A stretch of 64,000 nt of DNA from Eutrophomonas brisbanensis (GCA_038141705.1 JAYQIQ010000004.1:1302001-1366000); one strand, 5' to 3'; counted from the stretch's first letter, positions 53,532 to 62,827 are shown. A program made the numbers and translations. Notes: a model not told the origin generated them from the sequence alone.

Positions 53532-54005
53532 ATGGCGGCAGAGGCTGCATTAGATTTTGTTCAGATCGATTTTGGTTCGAATGAATATCAACAATTGCTC
53601 TGTTTGAGATTGCGATATCTTCGGGAACCACTCGGGCTTCAGTTCTCGGAAAAAGATTTGGCTAGCGAAGAAAGTGACGTACACTTTGGTGCTCGTACAA
53701 CAGACGGTTTGATTATTGGGGGCTTAGCGCTGCGTCTAGATGGCCTAGCCTGTCGGCTTCGACAGATGCTAGTTCACCCTGATTTGCGTAGAAGAGGGGT
53801 TGGTAAGTTGTTGTTGAAGCATGCGGAGAGTTATTGCCTCGAGCAAAATGTTTTGCATATATCGATGCATGCAAGGTTATCCGCCAAAGATTTCTACGAA
53901 AAGTGTGGTTATCGACAATTAGGCGATTCTTTCGTTGAGGTGACGATACCTCATATCATAATGAACAAACAATTAGAAAAGTTTCAGAATTTGCGAGGGA
54001 AATAA
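53532..54005 (+). CDS. GNAT family N-acetyltransferase
   Basis: A 157-residue acetyltransferase. The acetyl-CoA-binding motif A reads LRQMLVHPDLRRRGVGKLLLKHAE, followed by the motif B region SMHARLSAKDFYEKCGYRQLG. The start is ATG 53532, 4 bases after the PhaM-like stop; an open extension upstream overlaps that gene and is unlikely. It ends immediately before maeB. The acceptor substrate is unknown. Confidence 0.88.
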   Translation: MAAEAALDFVQIDFGSNEYQQLLCLRLRYLREPLGLQFSEKDLASEESDVHFGARTTDGLIIGGLALRLDGLACRLRQMLVHPDLRRRGVGKLLLKHAESYCLEQNVLHISMHARLSAKDFYEKCGYRQLGDSFVEVTIPHIIMNKQLEKFQNLRGK

Positions 54006-56282
54006 ATGGAAGAGCAACTAAGAAAAGCTGCACTCGATTATCACAAGGACCCGTCTCCAGGGAAGCTCTCTGTTACGCCCACGAAAGGATTAACGAACCA
54101 GCGAGACTTAGCCCTTGCCTATTCGCCTGGTGTGGCGGCTGCATGTGAAGAAATCGTAGCGGATCCAAAGACCGTTGCTCTCTATACGGGGAGATCGAAT
54201 CTCATTGGTGTCGTGACAAACGGCTCGGCCGTTCTAGGGTTGGGGTCGATAGGTCCACTCGCAGCGAAACCTGTGATGGAGGGGAAGGCGGTTCTTTTTA
54301 AGAAATTTGCCGGAATAGACGTATTTGATATTGAGCTTAACCAGAAGGATGAGGAAAAGTTAATCGAGACGATAGCGTCGCTTGAACCAACATTCGGTGG
54401 TATTAATTTAGAAGATATCAAGGCTCCCGAGTGTTTTAGGATCGAGAGGGAACTGAGATCCAGATTAAACATCCCAGTTTTTCACGATGATCAACATGGA
54501 ACCGCGATCATCGTGGGAGCTGCGATTCTCAATGGACTCACCGTGCTCGGGAAAGACATATCAAAAGTAAAATTAGTGTGTTCTGGCGCGGGTGCAGCGG
54601 CCTTAGCGTGTCTAGATTTGCTTTTAAAAATAGGAGTAGTGAGTGACAATATCTACGTTTGTGATATCCACGGGCTCGTCTATCACGGCCGACCGGAAGA
54701 AATGGATGAGATAAAAACTCGTTTTGCCCAAGGGTCAGAAACAAAGTCTCTGGGAGACGTTATCGGCGGCGCAGATGTGTTTTTAGGATTGTCTGCAGGT
54801 AATGTCCTGACTGAGCAGATGGTCAAAAAAATGTCGAATAGCCCGCTCATTCTTGCATTAGCAAATCCAGATCCCGAGATTACTCCCGAGTCTGTAGAGA
54901 ATGTTCGAGATGATGCGATCGTTGCTACTGGAAGATCAGATTATCCAAATCAAGTAAATAACGTACTGTGTTTCCCATTCATTTTTCGAGGAGCTCTTGA
55001 CGTTGGAGCCACAAGCATCAACGATGAAATGAAATTGGCTGCAGTTCATGCGATAGCAAAGTTAGCTCGCGAGGAGCAGTCTGAAGTTGTTGCAATGGCT
55101 TACGAAAATCTGGAGATGAAATTTGGCCCCAAATACATAATCCCTAAACCGTTTGATCCAAGGTTAATTGTTCGTATAGCTCCTGCTGTGGCGAAAGCTG
55201 CCATGGATAGCGGTGTTGCCACTAGACCTATCGATGACTTCGGTAGTTACGAGGAGCGTTTAACTCAATTCGTATACCAATCGGGGATCATCATGAAGCC
55301 AGTTTTTCAGTTGGCAAAGCAAAACCCGAAACGGGTAGTTTACTGTGAGGGAGAGGATGATCGAGTATTGCGAGCGGTACAAATTGTTGTTGACGAGGGA
55401 TTAGCTTGGCCGATACTCATAGCACGACCCGAGGTTTTGGGGCCAAAGTTAGAGAGGGCAGGACTTAGAATGAGGCCAGGCGTAGATTTTGAACTATTCA
55501 ACCCGAATGAGGATGAGAGGATTGAAGGATACGCTGCAGATTATTACAACATCATGCAAAGACGCGGCATATCACCCGACTACGCGAAAAGGGAGGCGTC
55601 GCGGAGAACGAGCCTGATTGGTGCATTGATGGTGAAGCGTGGAGACGCAGATGCAATGTTGTGTGGGACGATAGCGAATTTTGATTTACACCTTCGATAC
55701 ATAAATAGTGTGATCGGTTTGAGAGAGTCCGCTAAACATTTTGCGGCCATGAATGTTTTGATCTTGCCGAGAAGGACGATTTTTATTTGTGATACTTACG
55801 TGAATGTAGATCCGAGCGCTGAAGAGGTTGCAGAAATTACTTTACTTGCAGCGGAAGAGGTAAAGAGATTTGGTGTCACACCTAATATTGCCTTGTTATC
55901 CCATTCAAATTTCGGGACATCTACGTCAAACTCTGCGAAGAAAATGGCAATTGCCCGTGAGTTGGTCCTTCAGCAAGACCCATCCCTCGTGATTGAGGGT
56001 GAGATGCACGGTGATGCTGCTTTAGATGAAAGAATAAGGATGAAAATTTTCCCGAACTCAGTCATCAAAGGCGAGGCTAACTTGCTGATCATGCCTAATT
56101 TGGATGCCGCCAATATTGCCTTTAATTTGCTCAAGGTTACCGCTGGTGATGGAATCACGGTTGGTCCAATTTTATTGGGAGCCGATAAACCAGTGCATAT
56201 TCTCACTCCGACGGCAACGGTAAGAAGACTTGTCAACATGTCTGCACTTTGCTCGGTGGATGCGGCGAGTTTTAGATCATAG
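54006..56282 (+). CDS. maeB: NADP-dependent malic enzyme with phosphotransacetylase-like domain
   Basis: MaeB type malic enzyme, 758 residues, decarboxylating malate to pyruvate with NADPH formation. The N-terminal domain shows KGLTNQRDLALAYSPGVA, the NAD(P)-fold VCSGAGAAALACLDLL and FHDDQHGTAI; the C-terminal half (about residue 430 on) is the phosphotransacetylase-like regulatory domain (YCEGEDDRVLRAVQIV, LSHSNFGTSTSNSAKK), which binds acetyl-CoA but is not catalytic. It starts one base after the GNAT stop. The gene is intact within a lesion-rich stretch. Confidence 0.95.
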   Translation: MEEQLRKAALDYHKDPSPGKLSVTPTKGLTNQRDLALAYSPGVAAACEEIVADPKTVALYTGRSNLIGVVTNGSAVLGLGSIGPLAAKPVMEGKAVLFKKFAGIDVFDIELNQKDEEKLIETIASLEPTFGGINLEDIKAPECFRIERELRSRLNIPVFHDDQHGTAIIVGAAILNGLTVLGKDISKVKLVCSGAGAAALACLDLLLKIGVVSDNIYVCDIHGLVYHGRPEEMDEIKTRFAQGSETKSLGDVIGGADVFLGLSAGNVLTEQMVKKMSNSPLILALANPDPEITPESVENVRDDAIVATGRSDYPNQVNNVLCFPFIFRGALDVGATSINDEMKLAAVHAIAKLAREEQSEVVAMAYENLEMKFGPKYIIPKPFDPRLIVRIAPAVAKAAMDSGVATRPIDDFGSYEERLTQFVYQSGIIMKPVFQLAKQNPKRVVYCEGEDDRVLRAVQIVVDEGLAWPILIARPEVLGPKLERAGLRMRPGVDFELFNPNEDERIEGYAADYYNIMQRRGISPDYAKREASRRTSLIGALMVKRGDADAMLCGTIANFDLHLRYINSVIGLRESAKHFAAMNVLILPRRTIFICDTYVNVDPSAEEVAEITLLAAEEVKRFGVTPNIALLSHSNFGTSTSNSAKKMAIARELVLQQDPSLVIEGEMHGDAALDERIRMKIFPNSVIKGEANLLIMPNLDAANIAFNLLKVTAGDGITVGPILLGADKPVHILTPTATVRRLVNMSALCSVDAASFRS

Positions 56283-56607
56283 TTAGTTTTCTGGTAGTGA
56301 CTCGAGCGAATCGATTGGAACATTCTCCCAATCAAATTCACCTTTAGATTCTGGCAGTCCAGCTAACTTTCTTGCTGCATTTAAGTAGCGCATTGCAGTT
56401 TTTTCATCACCAAGGTAGCAATATCGTCTAGCTTTAAAAACTTTGTCTGCTAGATCCATTTTTTTCTGGCGCTAACTTAACACCCGCCAGATCATCACCA
56501 AGGATTCTAATTTCACTCTGACACTCCGCTAGGCTTTGATTTGCCCAACCAACTATCATTGATGCGATTATCCAACATACGAGTCGCATAAGATTAATCG
56601 ACTTCAT
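56283..56607 (-). CDS. Small secreted protein, frameshifted, not previously open as one frame
   Basis: Joining two frames gives a protein of about 108 residues: a signal peptide (MKSINLMRLVCWIIASMIVG, WANQSLAE), then CQSEIRILGDDLAGVKLAPEK, and after a length change in the T7 run 56459-56465 (plus strand) KMDLADKVFKARRYCYLGDE and TAMRYLNAARKLAGLPESK, ending SLESLPEN at 56283. The mature part looks like a short helical, tetratricopeptide-like protein with two cysteines. I do not recognise a family. It abuts the maeB stop on the opposite strand. Confidence 0.6.
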
Positions 56608-56715
56608 GGGATCTTATAGAACGCATTTTGAATTATCATCTGCTGTTGTTTCATATTTCGCTGGTACACATATATTACCGCGGTTTCTCTCAGGGAGTTT
56701 TTTGACTTTTAAAAT

Positions 56716-57315
56716 ATGCCTGTTGTGATTGAAAAAGGATATGTTTGGAGCCGTTTGGAGGCATTTAGCTTGGTGTCAACCGAGAAGGAGCTTCCATTGT
56801 TTGTGCACCCAGCAGGGAGCAAGCCGGTAGATGCGGCTGTTTTAGTTTTATTTGTGGTTGACGACAATGGTTGCTCTCTTCTATTAACTAAGCGAACGGA
56901 GCATTTACCTAATCATGCCGGACAAATCAGTTTCCCAGGCGGAAAGGTTGAGCAATATGACGTATCGAGGGAAATGACGGCGCTCAGGGAGACATTTGAG
57001 GAGGTGGGAATCCCTCAGGATAAAGTGGAAGTCTTGGGCAGATTGCCGGATTACGATATCCCCAGTGGATATCGAGTTACACCTATCGTCGGTTGGATGG
57101 AGCGTCCGATCACATATCACACTGATGAGAGGGAGGTCGAATCCATAATAGAGCTACCAGTAGAGTTTTTGCTAGATTTAGAAAATTTTGATCATGGCAG
57201 TATCGTGAGAGAGGGTGGAATTAGGTATTTTTATAAACTTAACTATCAGGATAATAATATTTGGGGTGCGACAGCGGGTATGCTCTTCAGCTTGAGAAAA
57301 GCGTTAATTGACTAA
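56716..57315 (+). CDS. NUDIX hydrolase, CoA pyrophosphatase type
   Basis: A 199-residue NUDIX protein. The Nudix box is complete: GGKVEQYDVSREMTALRETF followed by EEVGI. The upstream LTKRTEHLPNHAGQISFPGG matches the UPF0035/CoA-pyrophosphatase signature, so it probably splits CoA to phosphopantetheine and 3',5'-ADP. A weakly spaced start at ATG 56716 has no strong ribosome binding site. The next gene, ybaK, begins 11 bases after its stop. Confidence 0.9.
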   Translation: MPVVIEKGYVWSRLEAFSLVSTEKELPLFVHPAGSKPVDAAVLVLFVVDDNGCSLLLTKRTEHLPNHAGQISFPGGKVEQYDVSREMTALRETFEEVGIPQDKVEVLGRLPDYDIPSGYRVTPIVGWMERPITYHTDEREVESIIELPVEFLLDLENFDHGSIVREGGIRYFYKLNYQDNNIWGATAGMLFSLRKALID

Positions 57316-57325
57316 TTGTTTCTTT

Positions 57326-57810
57326 ATGAAGCTAAAAATTCCATCCACATCGGCGGTGAGATTACTGAAATCTAAAGGTATAGCTTACTCATCCCATTTT
57401 TATAAATACGAAGAGCGGGGAGGAACCGCAGTCTCTGCTCGAGAATTGAATGTACCTGAGCATAGTGTTATCAAAACATTGGTTTGGAGGATGATAAGAG
57501 AGCGCCGCTAATAGTTTTGATGCATGGAGATAGACAAGTCTCTACAAAGTCACTAGCTCGACAGATTGGAGCCCGGACCATCTCTTCCTGCGCTCCAGAA
57601 GTTGCAAATAAACACAGCGGCTACATAGTTGGCGGTACTTCACCCTTCGGAACGAAGAAAACGATGCCAGTCTACTTAGAGTGAACCATCTTGGATTTGG
57701 ATGAGATTTATATAAATGGTGGTAGCAGAGGATTTTTGGTATCTATAGCTCCAAAGGTATTGTTGAGTCTTCTTGATCCGGTGATTGTAGAAGTTGCCAT
57801 AAGCGATTGA
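57326..57810 (+). CDS. ybaK: Cys-tRNA(Pro) deacylase YbaK/EbsC, one frameshift and one internal stop
   Basis: YbaK-type editing domain of about 161 residues that clears mischarged Cys-tRNA(Pro). The gene starts MKLKIPSTSAVRLLKSKGIA and HSVIKTLV, needs one added base near 57485 to continue MEDDKRAPLIVLMHGDRQVS and GARTISSCAPEVAN, reads GYIVGGTSPFGTKK, and meets TGA at 57682-57684. The same frame goes on TILDLDEIYINGGSRGFLVS to AISD and a real stop at 57810, where relatives end. Two lesions in 200 bases are either errors or decay. Stop codon recoding is not indicated. Confidence 0.87.
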
Positions 57811-57853
57811 TCGAATCAGCTCGTTGGATTCTTGCTTCAGTAGCCTAAATTAT

Positions 57854-58630
57854 TTATTTAGATTTTTTTTGACGCATCTCAGCTAGTGACTTTTGAAGGG
57901 CATCGATTCTCAGATGATTTTCCTCGGACCCAATATATGTTCTGAATAGCCATTCTTGGATTCGCATACTGCTGTCGAGATCCTGATGGAGTAATTGGTT
58001 GGAAAGTCTCTTAGTCTCAACTAAGCAGGAGCGGTCATACGATGCCATTTCACGAGCAATTTCAATTACATTTTTGAGAAGCTCTCCATCGGGAAAGATT
58101 TTGCTTACATATCCAATTTTCTCTGCTTCTTCCGCCCCGTAGATCCGGCCCGTCAAGGCTAGTTCCTTTGCAACACCCAATCCAACAATGCGCCAAAGAG
58201 GATCCATAATAGGGGTAAGCGCTAGAGGAACTTCTCTTTGGCCGAACTTTGCGCGTGTAGATGCGTAGCGAATGTCACTCATCATCGTCAAGTCAAATCC
58301 ACCCGCGATAGCCGCTCCACCGATTGCACAAATGACTGGTTGTTCACAGAAGAGCACTGCACGGTAAGCTTTGTGAAAAAGTTCGGTATAGCTCTCGTTC
58401 GATACTTTTTCGAGCTTTCGTATCTCTGACAGATCGAATCCCGCTGAGAAATATTTTTCTCCGCCGGTGAAAATAATTACATTAGTTTCTGCGTCTTTCG
58501 CGATGCTTTCAAAGGCTGAGTGTAACTCGATAAGCACGTCAGGAGATAACGAGTTACCCTTTTCCGGCCGATTAATTGTGATTGTGGTAACTTTTTGTTC
58601 TGTATCGAGGTTTAGATATTTGAATTTCAT
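57854..58630 (-). CDS. Enoyl-CoA hydratase/isomerase family protein
   Basis: A 258-residue crotonase-fold enzyme. NRPEKGNSLSPDVLIEL, GGEKYFSAGFDLSEI (oxyanion hole) and CAIGGAAIAGGFDLTMMSD are the conserved regions. The usual first catalytic glutamate position in IAGGFDL is not glutamate here, and the second region reads FGQREVPLALTP with Glu, so it may be an isomerase or hydratase of uncertain type. ATG 58630 gives the standard length; a longer frame to 58681 is not supported by a binding site. It stands alone. Confidence 0.88.
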   Translation of the reverse strand: MKFKYLNLDTEQKVTTITINRPEKGNSLSPDVLIELHSAFESIAKDAETNVIIFTGGEKYFSAGFDLSEIRKLEKVSNESYTELFHKAYRAVLFCEQPVICAIGGAAIAGGFDLTMMSDIRYASTRAKFGQREVPLALTPIMDPLWRIVGLGVAKELALTGRIYGAEEAEKIGYVSKIFPDGELLKNVIEIAREMASYDRSCLVETKRLSNQLLHQDLDSSMRIQEWLFRTYIGSEENHLRIDALQKSLAEMRQKKSK

Positions 58631-58774
58631 AAAGTTAATTTTTTGGGTAGCCGCGGTAGTCAAACGACTGTAGTTTTGCAAGTAGCCATTATTATATATG
58701 TGTCGACCGTTCCGCTGCGTTAGCTGGAATATTCGTACTGGGATCGTTTATTTTGAAAAGAAAGTTGTAATCAT

Positions 58775-59683
58775 ATGACGTTTGCCGTAGTTCTATTGGC
58801 GATTTTTGTGTTATTCGCTTTTGAACAGATTGTTTCTAGATTTGCTCAACGTACAGAGTATCTAAATGATCATTTGTTGACTTATCTTAGTGCGAGATCA
58901 TTGGGTCACCAGATTTTGTTTTACATGCTTGCTCTTGGGTTGGTGCTCGTGTGTATATTGGCCATAGAGACCTTAATCTTTCGGGGAAATTATCTTTTAG
59001 TTTGGCTCTTAGAGGGAATAGTTTTGTCGCTATTTCTGGCGCCAGTAATACTTACTCCGGGAGTCAACTCCAATTCAAATCTTAGAGGTGATACATCGAA
59101 TTTTGATGGGGGTACTGATTACCTTGACGAGAGTCAATTAAGTCTACCTACGGAGAAGGGGGCGAGCTTAAAACGGTGGGAAGCTGAAAAAATTCTCTCT
59201 CGATCTAGATTATTTTTCGCCTCTTTATTCTGGTTTGCCGTTCTTCCAGGGCTTATTGGAGTTATAGTTTTCTGGTTGGTCAAGGGTATTTATGCTGCTC
59301 GAATGAGAAAAGAGTCATTAACTGAGCTTAAGCAGTTTGGGTGGATTGGGGTCATATTCCACCTCATGGTGTGGGTTCCTGACCGTTTGCTAGCACTTAC
59401 GTTTGCAATAGTAGGAGATTTTGAAGGTTCGTTTCGCGCATACCAGAGAAAATCTGGTGCCAAAACTATGGATGGTTCCGGAACTATTCACTCTGCGGCT
59501 GCTGGTGCGTTGAATGTACAGTTAGGGGGGGTACTTTTTGTCGATGGCGAGAAATATTATCGACCGTGGGTGGGTGCTGAATATTACTCTAGCGCAGACT
59601 TGATCGAGAGGACCATTGCGCTTGTTTACAGAGGGTTAGTATTCTGGATTAGTGCCATAGGGGTGATTGTAATTTTTCCTTGA
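58775..59683 (+). CDS. CobD/CbiB family membrane protein
   Basis: A 302-residue integral membrane protein with 4-5 hydrophobic spans (early FAVVLLAIFVLFAFEQ, YMLALGLVLVCILAIETL, LFWFAVLPGLIGVIVFWLV, final LVFWISAIGVIVIF). The conserved WVPDRLLALTFAIVGDFEGSF and MDGSGTIHSAAAGALNVQLGG place it in the CobD/CbiB family (adenosylcobinamide-phosphate synthase related). In betaproteobacteria this divergent copy sits beside rsgA without other cobalamin genes, and may have another role. It is convergent with rsgA, 8 bases apart. Confidence 0.85.
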   Translation: MTFAVVLLAIFVLFAFEQIVSRFAQRTEYLNDHLLTYLSARSLGHQILFYMLALGLVLVCILAIETLIFRGNYLLVWLLEGIVLSLFLAPVILTPGVNSNSNLRGDTSNFDGGTDYLDESQLSLPTEKGASLKRWEAEKILSRSRLFFASLFWFAVLPGLIGVIVFWLVKGIYAARMRKESLTELKQFGWIGVIFHLMVWVPDRLLALTFAIVGDFEGSFRAYQRKSGAKTMDGSGTIHSAAAGALNVQLGGVLFVDGEKYYRPWVGAEYYSSADLIERTIALVYRGLVFWISAIGVIVIFP

Positions 59684-59691
59684 CTAAAAAA

Positions 59692-60570
59692 TTATTTCCA
59701 ATGGGAAGTATCTGAAACCTCTCTCCTAAGCTGCTTGTACTGCTCCCATCTGAATGAACTCACCAGATCTTTACTGACGGCATCTTGAACTTTGCAGCCA
59801 GGTTCAGCAATGTGGCTGCAATCTGAAAATTGGCAGTTACCGAGATAAGGGGAGAACTCTTTGAATAGGGACACAAGTTCTTCCGGGTGTATATGATGTA
59901 ACCCGAAAGCTTGAATTCCTGGGCAGTCTATTAATGAGGTTTCTTCATTTACTTGATAGAGAGTGGCATGGGTTGTTGTATGTTTCCCAGAATTTAATAC
60001 ACGAGATATTTCTCCAGTTTTACTTTTTGCATCGGGAACTAAATTATTAATGATCGTAGTTTTTCCGACCCCCGAGGTCCCAACGAAAACAACTCGTTCA
60101 CCTTGAATCATCGTTCTCAAATTGTCTATGTTATTTTTAGCGGATATGCTGAGCGACCGATATCCTAATTTTGAGAAAGGTTCTAGGGGGTTCTCATGAG
60201 CGCTGTCGCCCAAGTCTATTTTGTTGAGAATTAGAATCGGGCGAATCTTCTGGTGCTCACAAGCCAATATACATCGATTAATTAGGGATAGATTGAGTGG
60301 AAGGTCGGTGGCTGAAACAATCATTGCCATGGTCACATTGGCCGCGATCATTTTTTGCTTGTACTGATCAGATCGCCATAGGAGGCTTGATCGATCCTCT
60401 ACGCTTGTGATCCAGCCTTCTTCATGTAGTAACTCAAGGTGGCAAATATCACCGCAGACAAAATCGCTTTTCTTGCCCTTCGGAAATGCGGTAATACGAT
60501 TTCCATTTTCTAACCGGACCAGGTAATGTCGCCCATGGGCAGAGGTAATAGTGCCGCGCGCGTTTAGCAA
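59692..60570 (-). CDS. rsgA: Ribosome small subunit-dependent GTPase A
   Basis: RsgA, 292 residues, a late 30S maturation GTPase. It has the OB-fold N terminus (ARGTITSAHGRHYLVRLEN), the circularly permuted G domain (ILNKIDL before GTSGVGKTTIINNL, then DCPGIQAFGLHH) and the zinc site NCQFSDCSHIAEPGCKV. It is 16 bases downstream of phhB. Order orn / M48 / phhB / rsgA is conserved in Burkholderiales. Confidence 0.95.
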   Translation of the reverse strand: MLNARGTITSAHGRHYLVRLENGNRITAFPKGKKSDFVCGDICHLELLHEEGWITSVEDRSSLLWRSDQYKQKMIAANVTMAMIVSATDLPLNLSLINRCILACEHQKIRPILILNKIDLGDSAHENPLEPFSKLGYRSLSISAKNNIDNLRTMIQGERVVFVGTSGVGKTTIINNLVPDAKSKTGEISRVLNSGKHTTTHATLYQVNEETSLIDCPGIQAFGLHHIHPEELVSLFKEFSPYLGNCQFSDCSHIAEPGCKVQDAVSKDLVSSFRWEQYKQLRREVSDTSHWK

Positions 60571-60586
60571 AGCGATAGGGAGTTAC

Positions 60587-60927
60587 TTAAATAGCAAATA
60601 AGGCATCCACTTTTGCAGCGCAGATAAAATCATTTTCGCTAAGGCCATTGATGGCGTGTGTTACGTAAGTGATCATACAGGTGTTGTAGCCCACAACGAG
60701 ATCTGGGTGGTGATCCTCTCTGTGTGAAACCCATGCAACAGCATTTGCAAATGCAAAAGTTTGATGGTGGTCTTTAAAAGTAAAAAGCTTCTGAATTTTT
60801 CCTTGACAAGCTCCCAACCGTCGAGCCCATTGAGCATGAGCTTGACCTGCGTGTCAGGTATGGGGTCGACACCGCCTTCACATGGTTTGCATTTTTGTCT
60901 GATTAAATTTTCAGTGATTTTGTTCAT
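60587..60927 (-). CDS. phhB: Pterin-4a-carbinolamine dehydratase, frameshifted
   Basis: Small dehydratase (about 113 residues) recycling 4a-hydroxy-tetrahydropterin. It starts MNKITENLIRQKCKPCEGG and DTQVKLMLNGLDGWELV; a one-base lesion at about 60801-60812 then shifts to GKIQKLFTFKDHHQTFAFA and NAVAWVSHREDHHPDLVVGY, with the catalytic histidines (DHH, EDHHPD), and finally LSENDFICAAKVDALF. Neither open frame alone is a whole protein. The M48 protease gene is 43 bases upstream, rsgA 16 bases downstream. Confidence 0.9.
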
Positions 60928-60970
60928 TATGAATTTTATTTCGAAAGTTTTTAGATTTGTTGTAAGCGAC

Positions 60971-62191
60971 TTATTCGTGCCCCAGCTGGGGATGCGAGTC
61001 GTAAAAAGCTGAATAAATTGCGTCTGGCGTAAGCGTAGAGGAATTATCTTTGTATAAGCGAACAAGCGCTTTTATTAGATCTTTCGATGGCGCATGTGAG
61101 GCGGCATATGCATCAGCTTCAAACTCATTTTTTCGTAAATAGGATGCTAAAGCTGGTCGTATGAAAAATAAGAAAACTGGAACTACAAAGTAGAAAGTCG
61201 CTAGGACAACTGCATCAACCTCGTTATGTAAAACATTAATACCCGTAAATAATTCGGGGCTTTTCTGACTCATTCCCAATGCCCAGAAGAATATGAAGCC
61301 GAAGATAGCCATCATTGCCGTTAGTTTCGTAACGTGCTTGAGCTTGAAGTGCCCTAACTCGTGAGCAAGGACTGCCTCAACTTCCTCAGGTTGGTGTTTC
61401 TCGATGAGTGTGTCAAAGAATACGATGCGTTTATTTTTTCCAAAACCGGTAAAGTATGCGTTGCCGTGACTACTCCTTTTGCTCCCATCCATGACAAACA
61501 AACCTTTAGATGCGAAACCACACTTACGGAGTAAGTTTTCAATGCGGATTTTCAGTTGCTCATCCTCCAGTGGGGAGAATTTATTGAAAAGAGGCGCTAT
61601 CAATGTCGGCGATATGAATTGAATGAAAAGCCAGAACACAATCGCTGCTCCCCATGCAAGTATCCACCAGTTGGGGCCACTTGTTTGCATTAGCCACAAA
61701 ATTATACCTATTAGAATCGCGCCAAAAATGGCTCCAATCACTAGTCCCAAGACTGTATCTCGGACGAAAAGACCCAGAGTCATTTTATTGAATCCAAATT
61801 TTTCCTCGAGAACAAAAGTTTTATAGAGACCTAACGGTATTTCGATGAGAGTGAGTACCAAGCTGAGTACGCCGAGAAATACTAAGCCTTCCAGGATGGG
61901 GGTTAGCTCCATTACTGAAATGCTTTCATAGGTAAGGTTTATCGCCCCACCGAAAGTGAGTCCAAATAGGATCGCCGCTTCATACAAAACAACGATTATC
62001 GAGAATTTAGTTTTAGCTACAGTATATGCTGCTGCTTTTTGATGCTCAGCGAGAGGTATATCATTTGCGAATGCTGTAGGAACGGTATTTTTGTTCCGAT
62101 CAACATTGTTGATTTGTCGTCTAGCTAGCCATATCCGTGTGATAGCCATCAAAACAACGCTCGCAATGAAAATATATGAAAAACTATTCAT
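60971..62191 (-). CDS. M48 family (CAAX prenyl protease-like) metallopeptidase
   Basis: A 406-residue integral membrane zinc protease of the Ste24/M48 type. The zinc motif is VLAHELGHFKLKH (HExxH) and the third ligand is in NEFEADAYA. Hydrophobic helices flank the catalytic part (FGAILIGIILWLMQ, TFYFVVPVFLFFI). It probably works in membrane protein quality control, as HtpX-like proteins do. Intact frame between phhB and divergent orn; a 13-bp palindrome lies in the 84-bp divergent gap. Confidence 0.92.
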   Translation of the reverse strand: MNSFSYIFIASVVLMAITRIWLARRQINNVDRNKNTVPTAFANDIPLAEHQKAAAYTVAKTKFSIIVVLYEAAILFGLTFGGAINLTYESISVMELTPILEGLVFLGVLSLVLTLIEIPLGLYKTFVLEEKFGFNKMTLGLFVRDTVLGLVIGAIFGAILIGIILWLMQTSGPNWWILAWGAAIVFWLFIQFISPTLIAPLFNKFSPLEDEQLKIRIENLLRKCGFASKGLFVMDGSKRSSHGNAYFTGFGKNKRIVFFDTLIEKHQPEEVEAVLAHELGHFKLKHVTKLTAMMAIFGFIFFWALGMSQKSPELFTGINVLHNEVDAVVLATFYFVVPVFLFFIRPALASYLRKNEFEADAYAASHAPSKDLIKALVRLYKDNSSTLTPDAIYSAFYDSHPQLGHE

Positions 62192-62221
62192 TTGTTAACC
62201 GCCTACAAATCATTTTAAAAG

Positions 62222-62234
62222 CGCATATTATGCG
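62222..62234. promoter_or_regulatory. Palindrome in the orn / M48 divergent region
   Basis: CGCATA-T-TATGCG is a perfect inverted repeat around a single base, 31 bp upstream of the M48 start and 42 bp upstream of orn. It could be an operator; no regulator is identified. Confidence 0.3.
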
Positions 62235-62258
62235 TAATGCTTCATTTTAAACGATAGT

Positions 62259-62264
62259 TATAAT
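62259..62264 (+). promoter_or_regulatory. Candidate -10 element of orn
   Basis: A perfect TATAAT lies 11 bases before ATG 62276, which places the transcript start close to the initiation codon; no ribosome binding site precedes the ATG. The -35 region is poor. orn may be transcribed almost leaderless. Confidence 0.4.
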
Positions 62265-62275
62265 CATTAGTTCTT

Positions 62276-62827
62276 ATGTCGCAAAATAGCCAAAATTTGA
62301 TTTGGATCGATATGGAGATGACCGGTCTCAGGCCTGATGTTGATCGAATTATCGAAGTCGGTGTTGTGGTTACCGATTCTGAGCTTAACCCGCTCGACGA
62401 AGGGATGGTTTGGGTTGTTCATCAGTCTGAGGACGTGCTCAAGGGCATGGACGAATGGAACACCTCAACCCACAGTCGAAGTGGTTTGGTTCAGAAAGTG
62501 AAGGATTCAACGCTGAATGAGTCGCAGGTGGAAAGTAGTGTCATCCAATATCTATCGCAGTATGTCGCGGTAAATACTTCTCCAATGTGCGGGAACTCAA
62601 TCTGTCAGGACCGTCGATTTATGGCTAAATGGATGCCGGCCTTGGAGGCTTTTTTTCATTACCGAAATTTGGATGTTTCCACCTTAAAGGAACTTGCGAA
62701 ACGATGGAGTCCAGACATACTCAAGGGGCTTGAGAAACACGGCAAGCACGAGGCATTAGCTGATGTGATGGAATCTATCGCCGAGTTAAAGTATTACCGT
62801 GAGCATTTGCTGCGCGGACGACCTTAG
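62276..62827 (+). CDS. orn: Oligoribonuclease
   Basis: Orn, 183 residues, a DEDDh 3'-5' exonuclease that degrades 2-5 nt RNAs and linearised cyclic-di-GMP. WIDMEMTGLRPDVDRIIEVG holds the first acidic pair (DxE), GNSICQDRRFM the third and the HGKHEALADV region the His/Asp pair. Length and ends match. It overlaps the end of pgi on the opposite strand by 4 bases. Confidence 0.96.
   Translation: MSQNSQNLIWIDMEMTGLRPDVDRIIEVGVVVTDSELNPLDEGMVWVVHQSEDVLKGMDEWNTSTHSRSGLVQKVKDSTLNESQVESSVIQYLSQYVAVNTSPMCGNSICQDRRFMAKWMPALEAFFHYRNLDVSTLKELAKRWSPDILKGLEKHGKHEALADVMESIAELKYYREHLLRGRP

Noticed and set aside
57682..57684. Selenocysteine at the TGA of ybaK
   Set aside because: The family has no selenoproteins, there is no cysteine at this place in relatives, and the gene carries another lesion.
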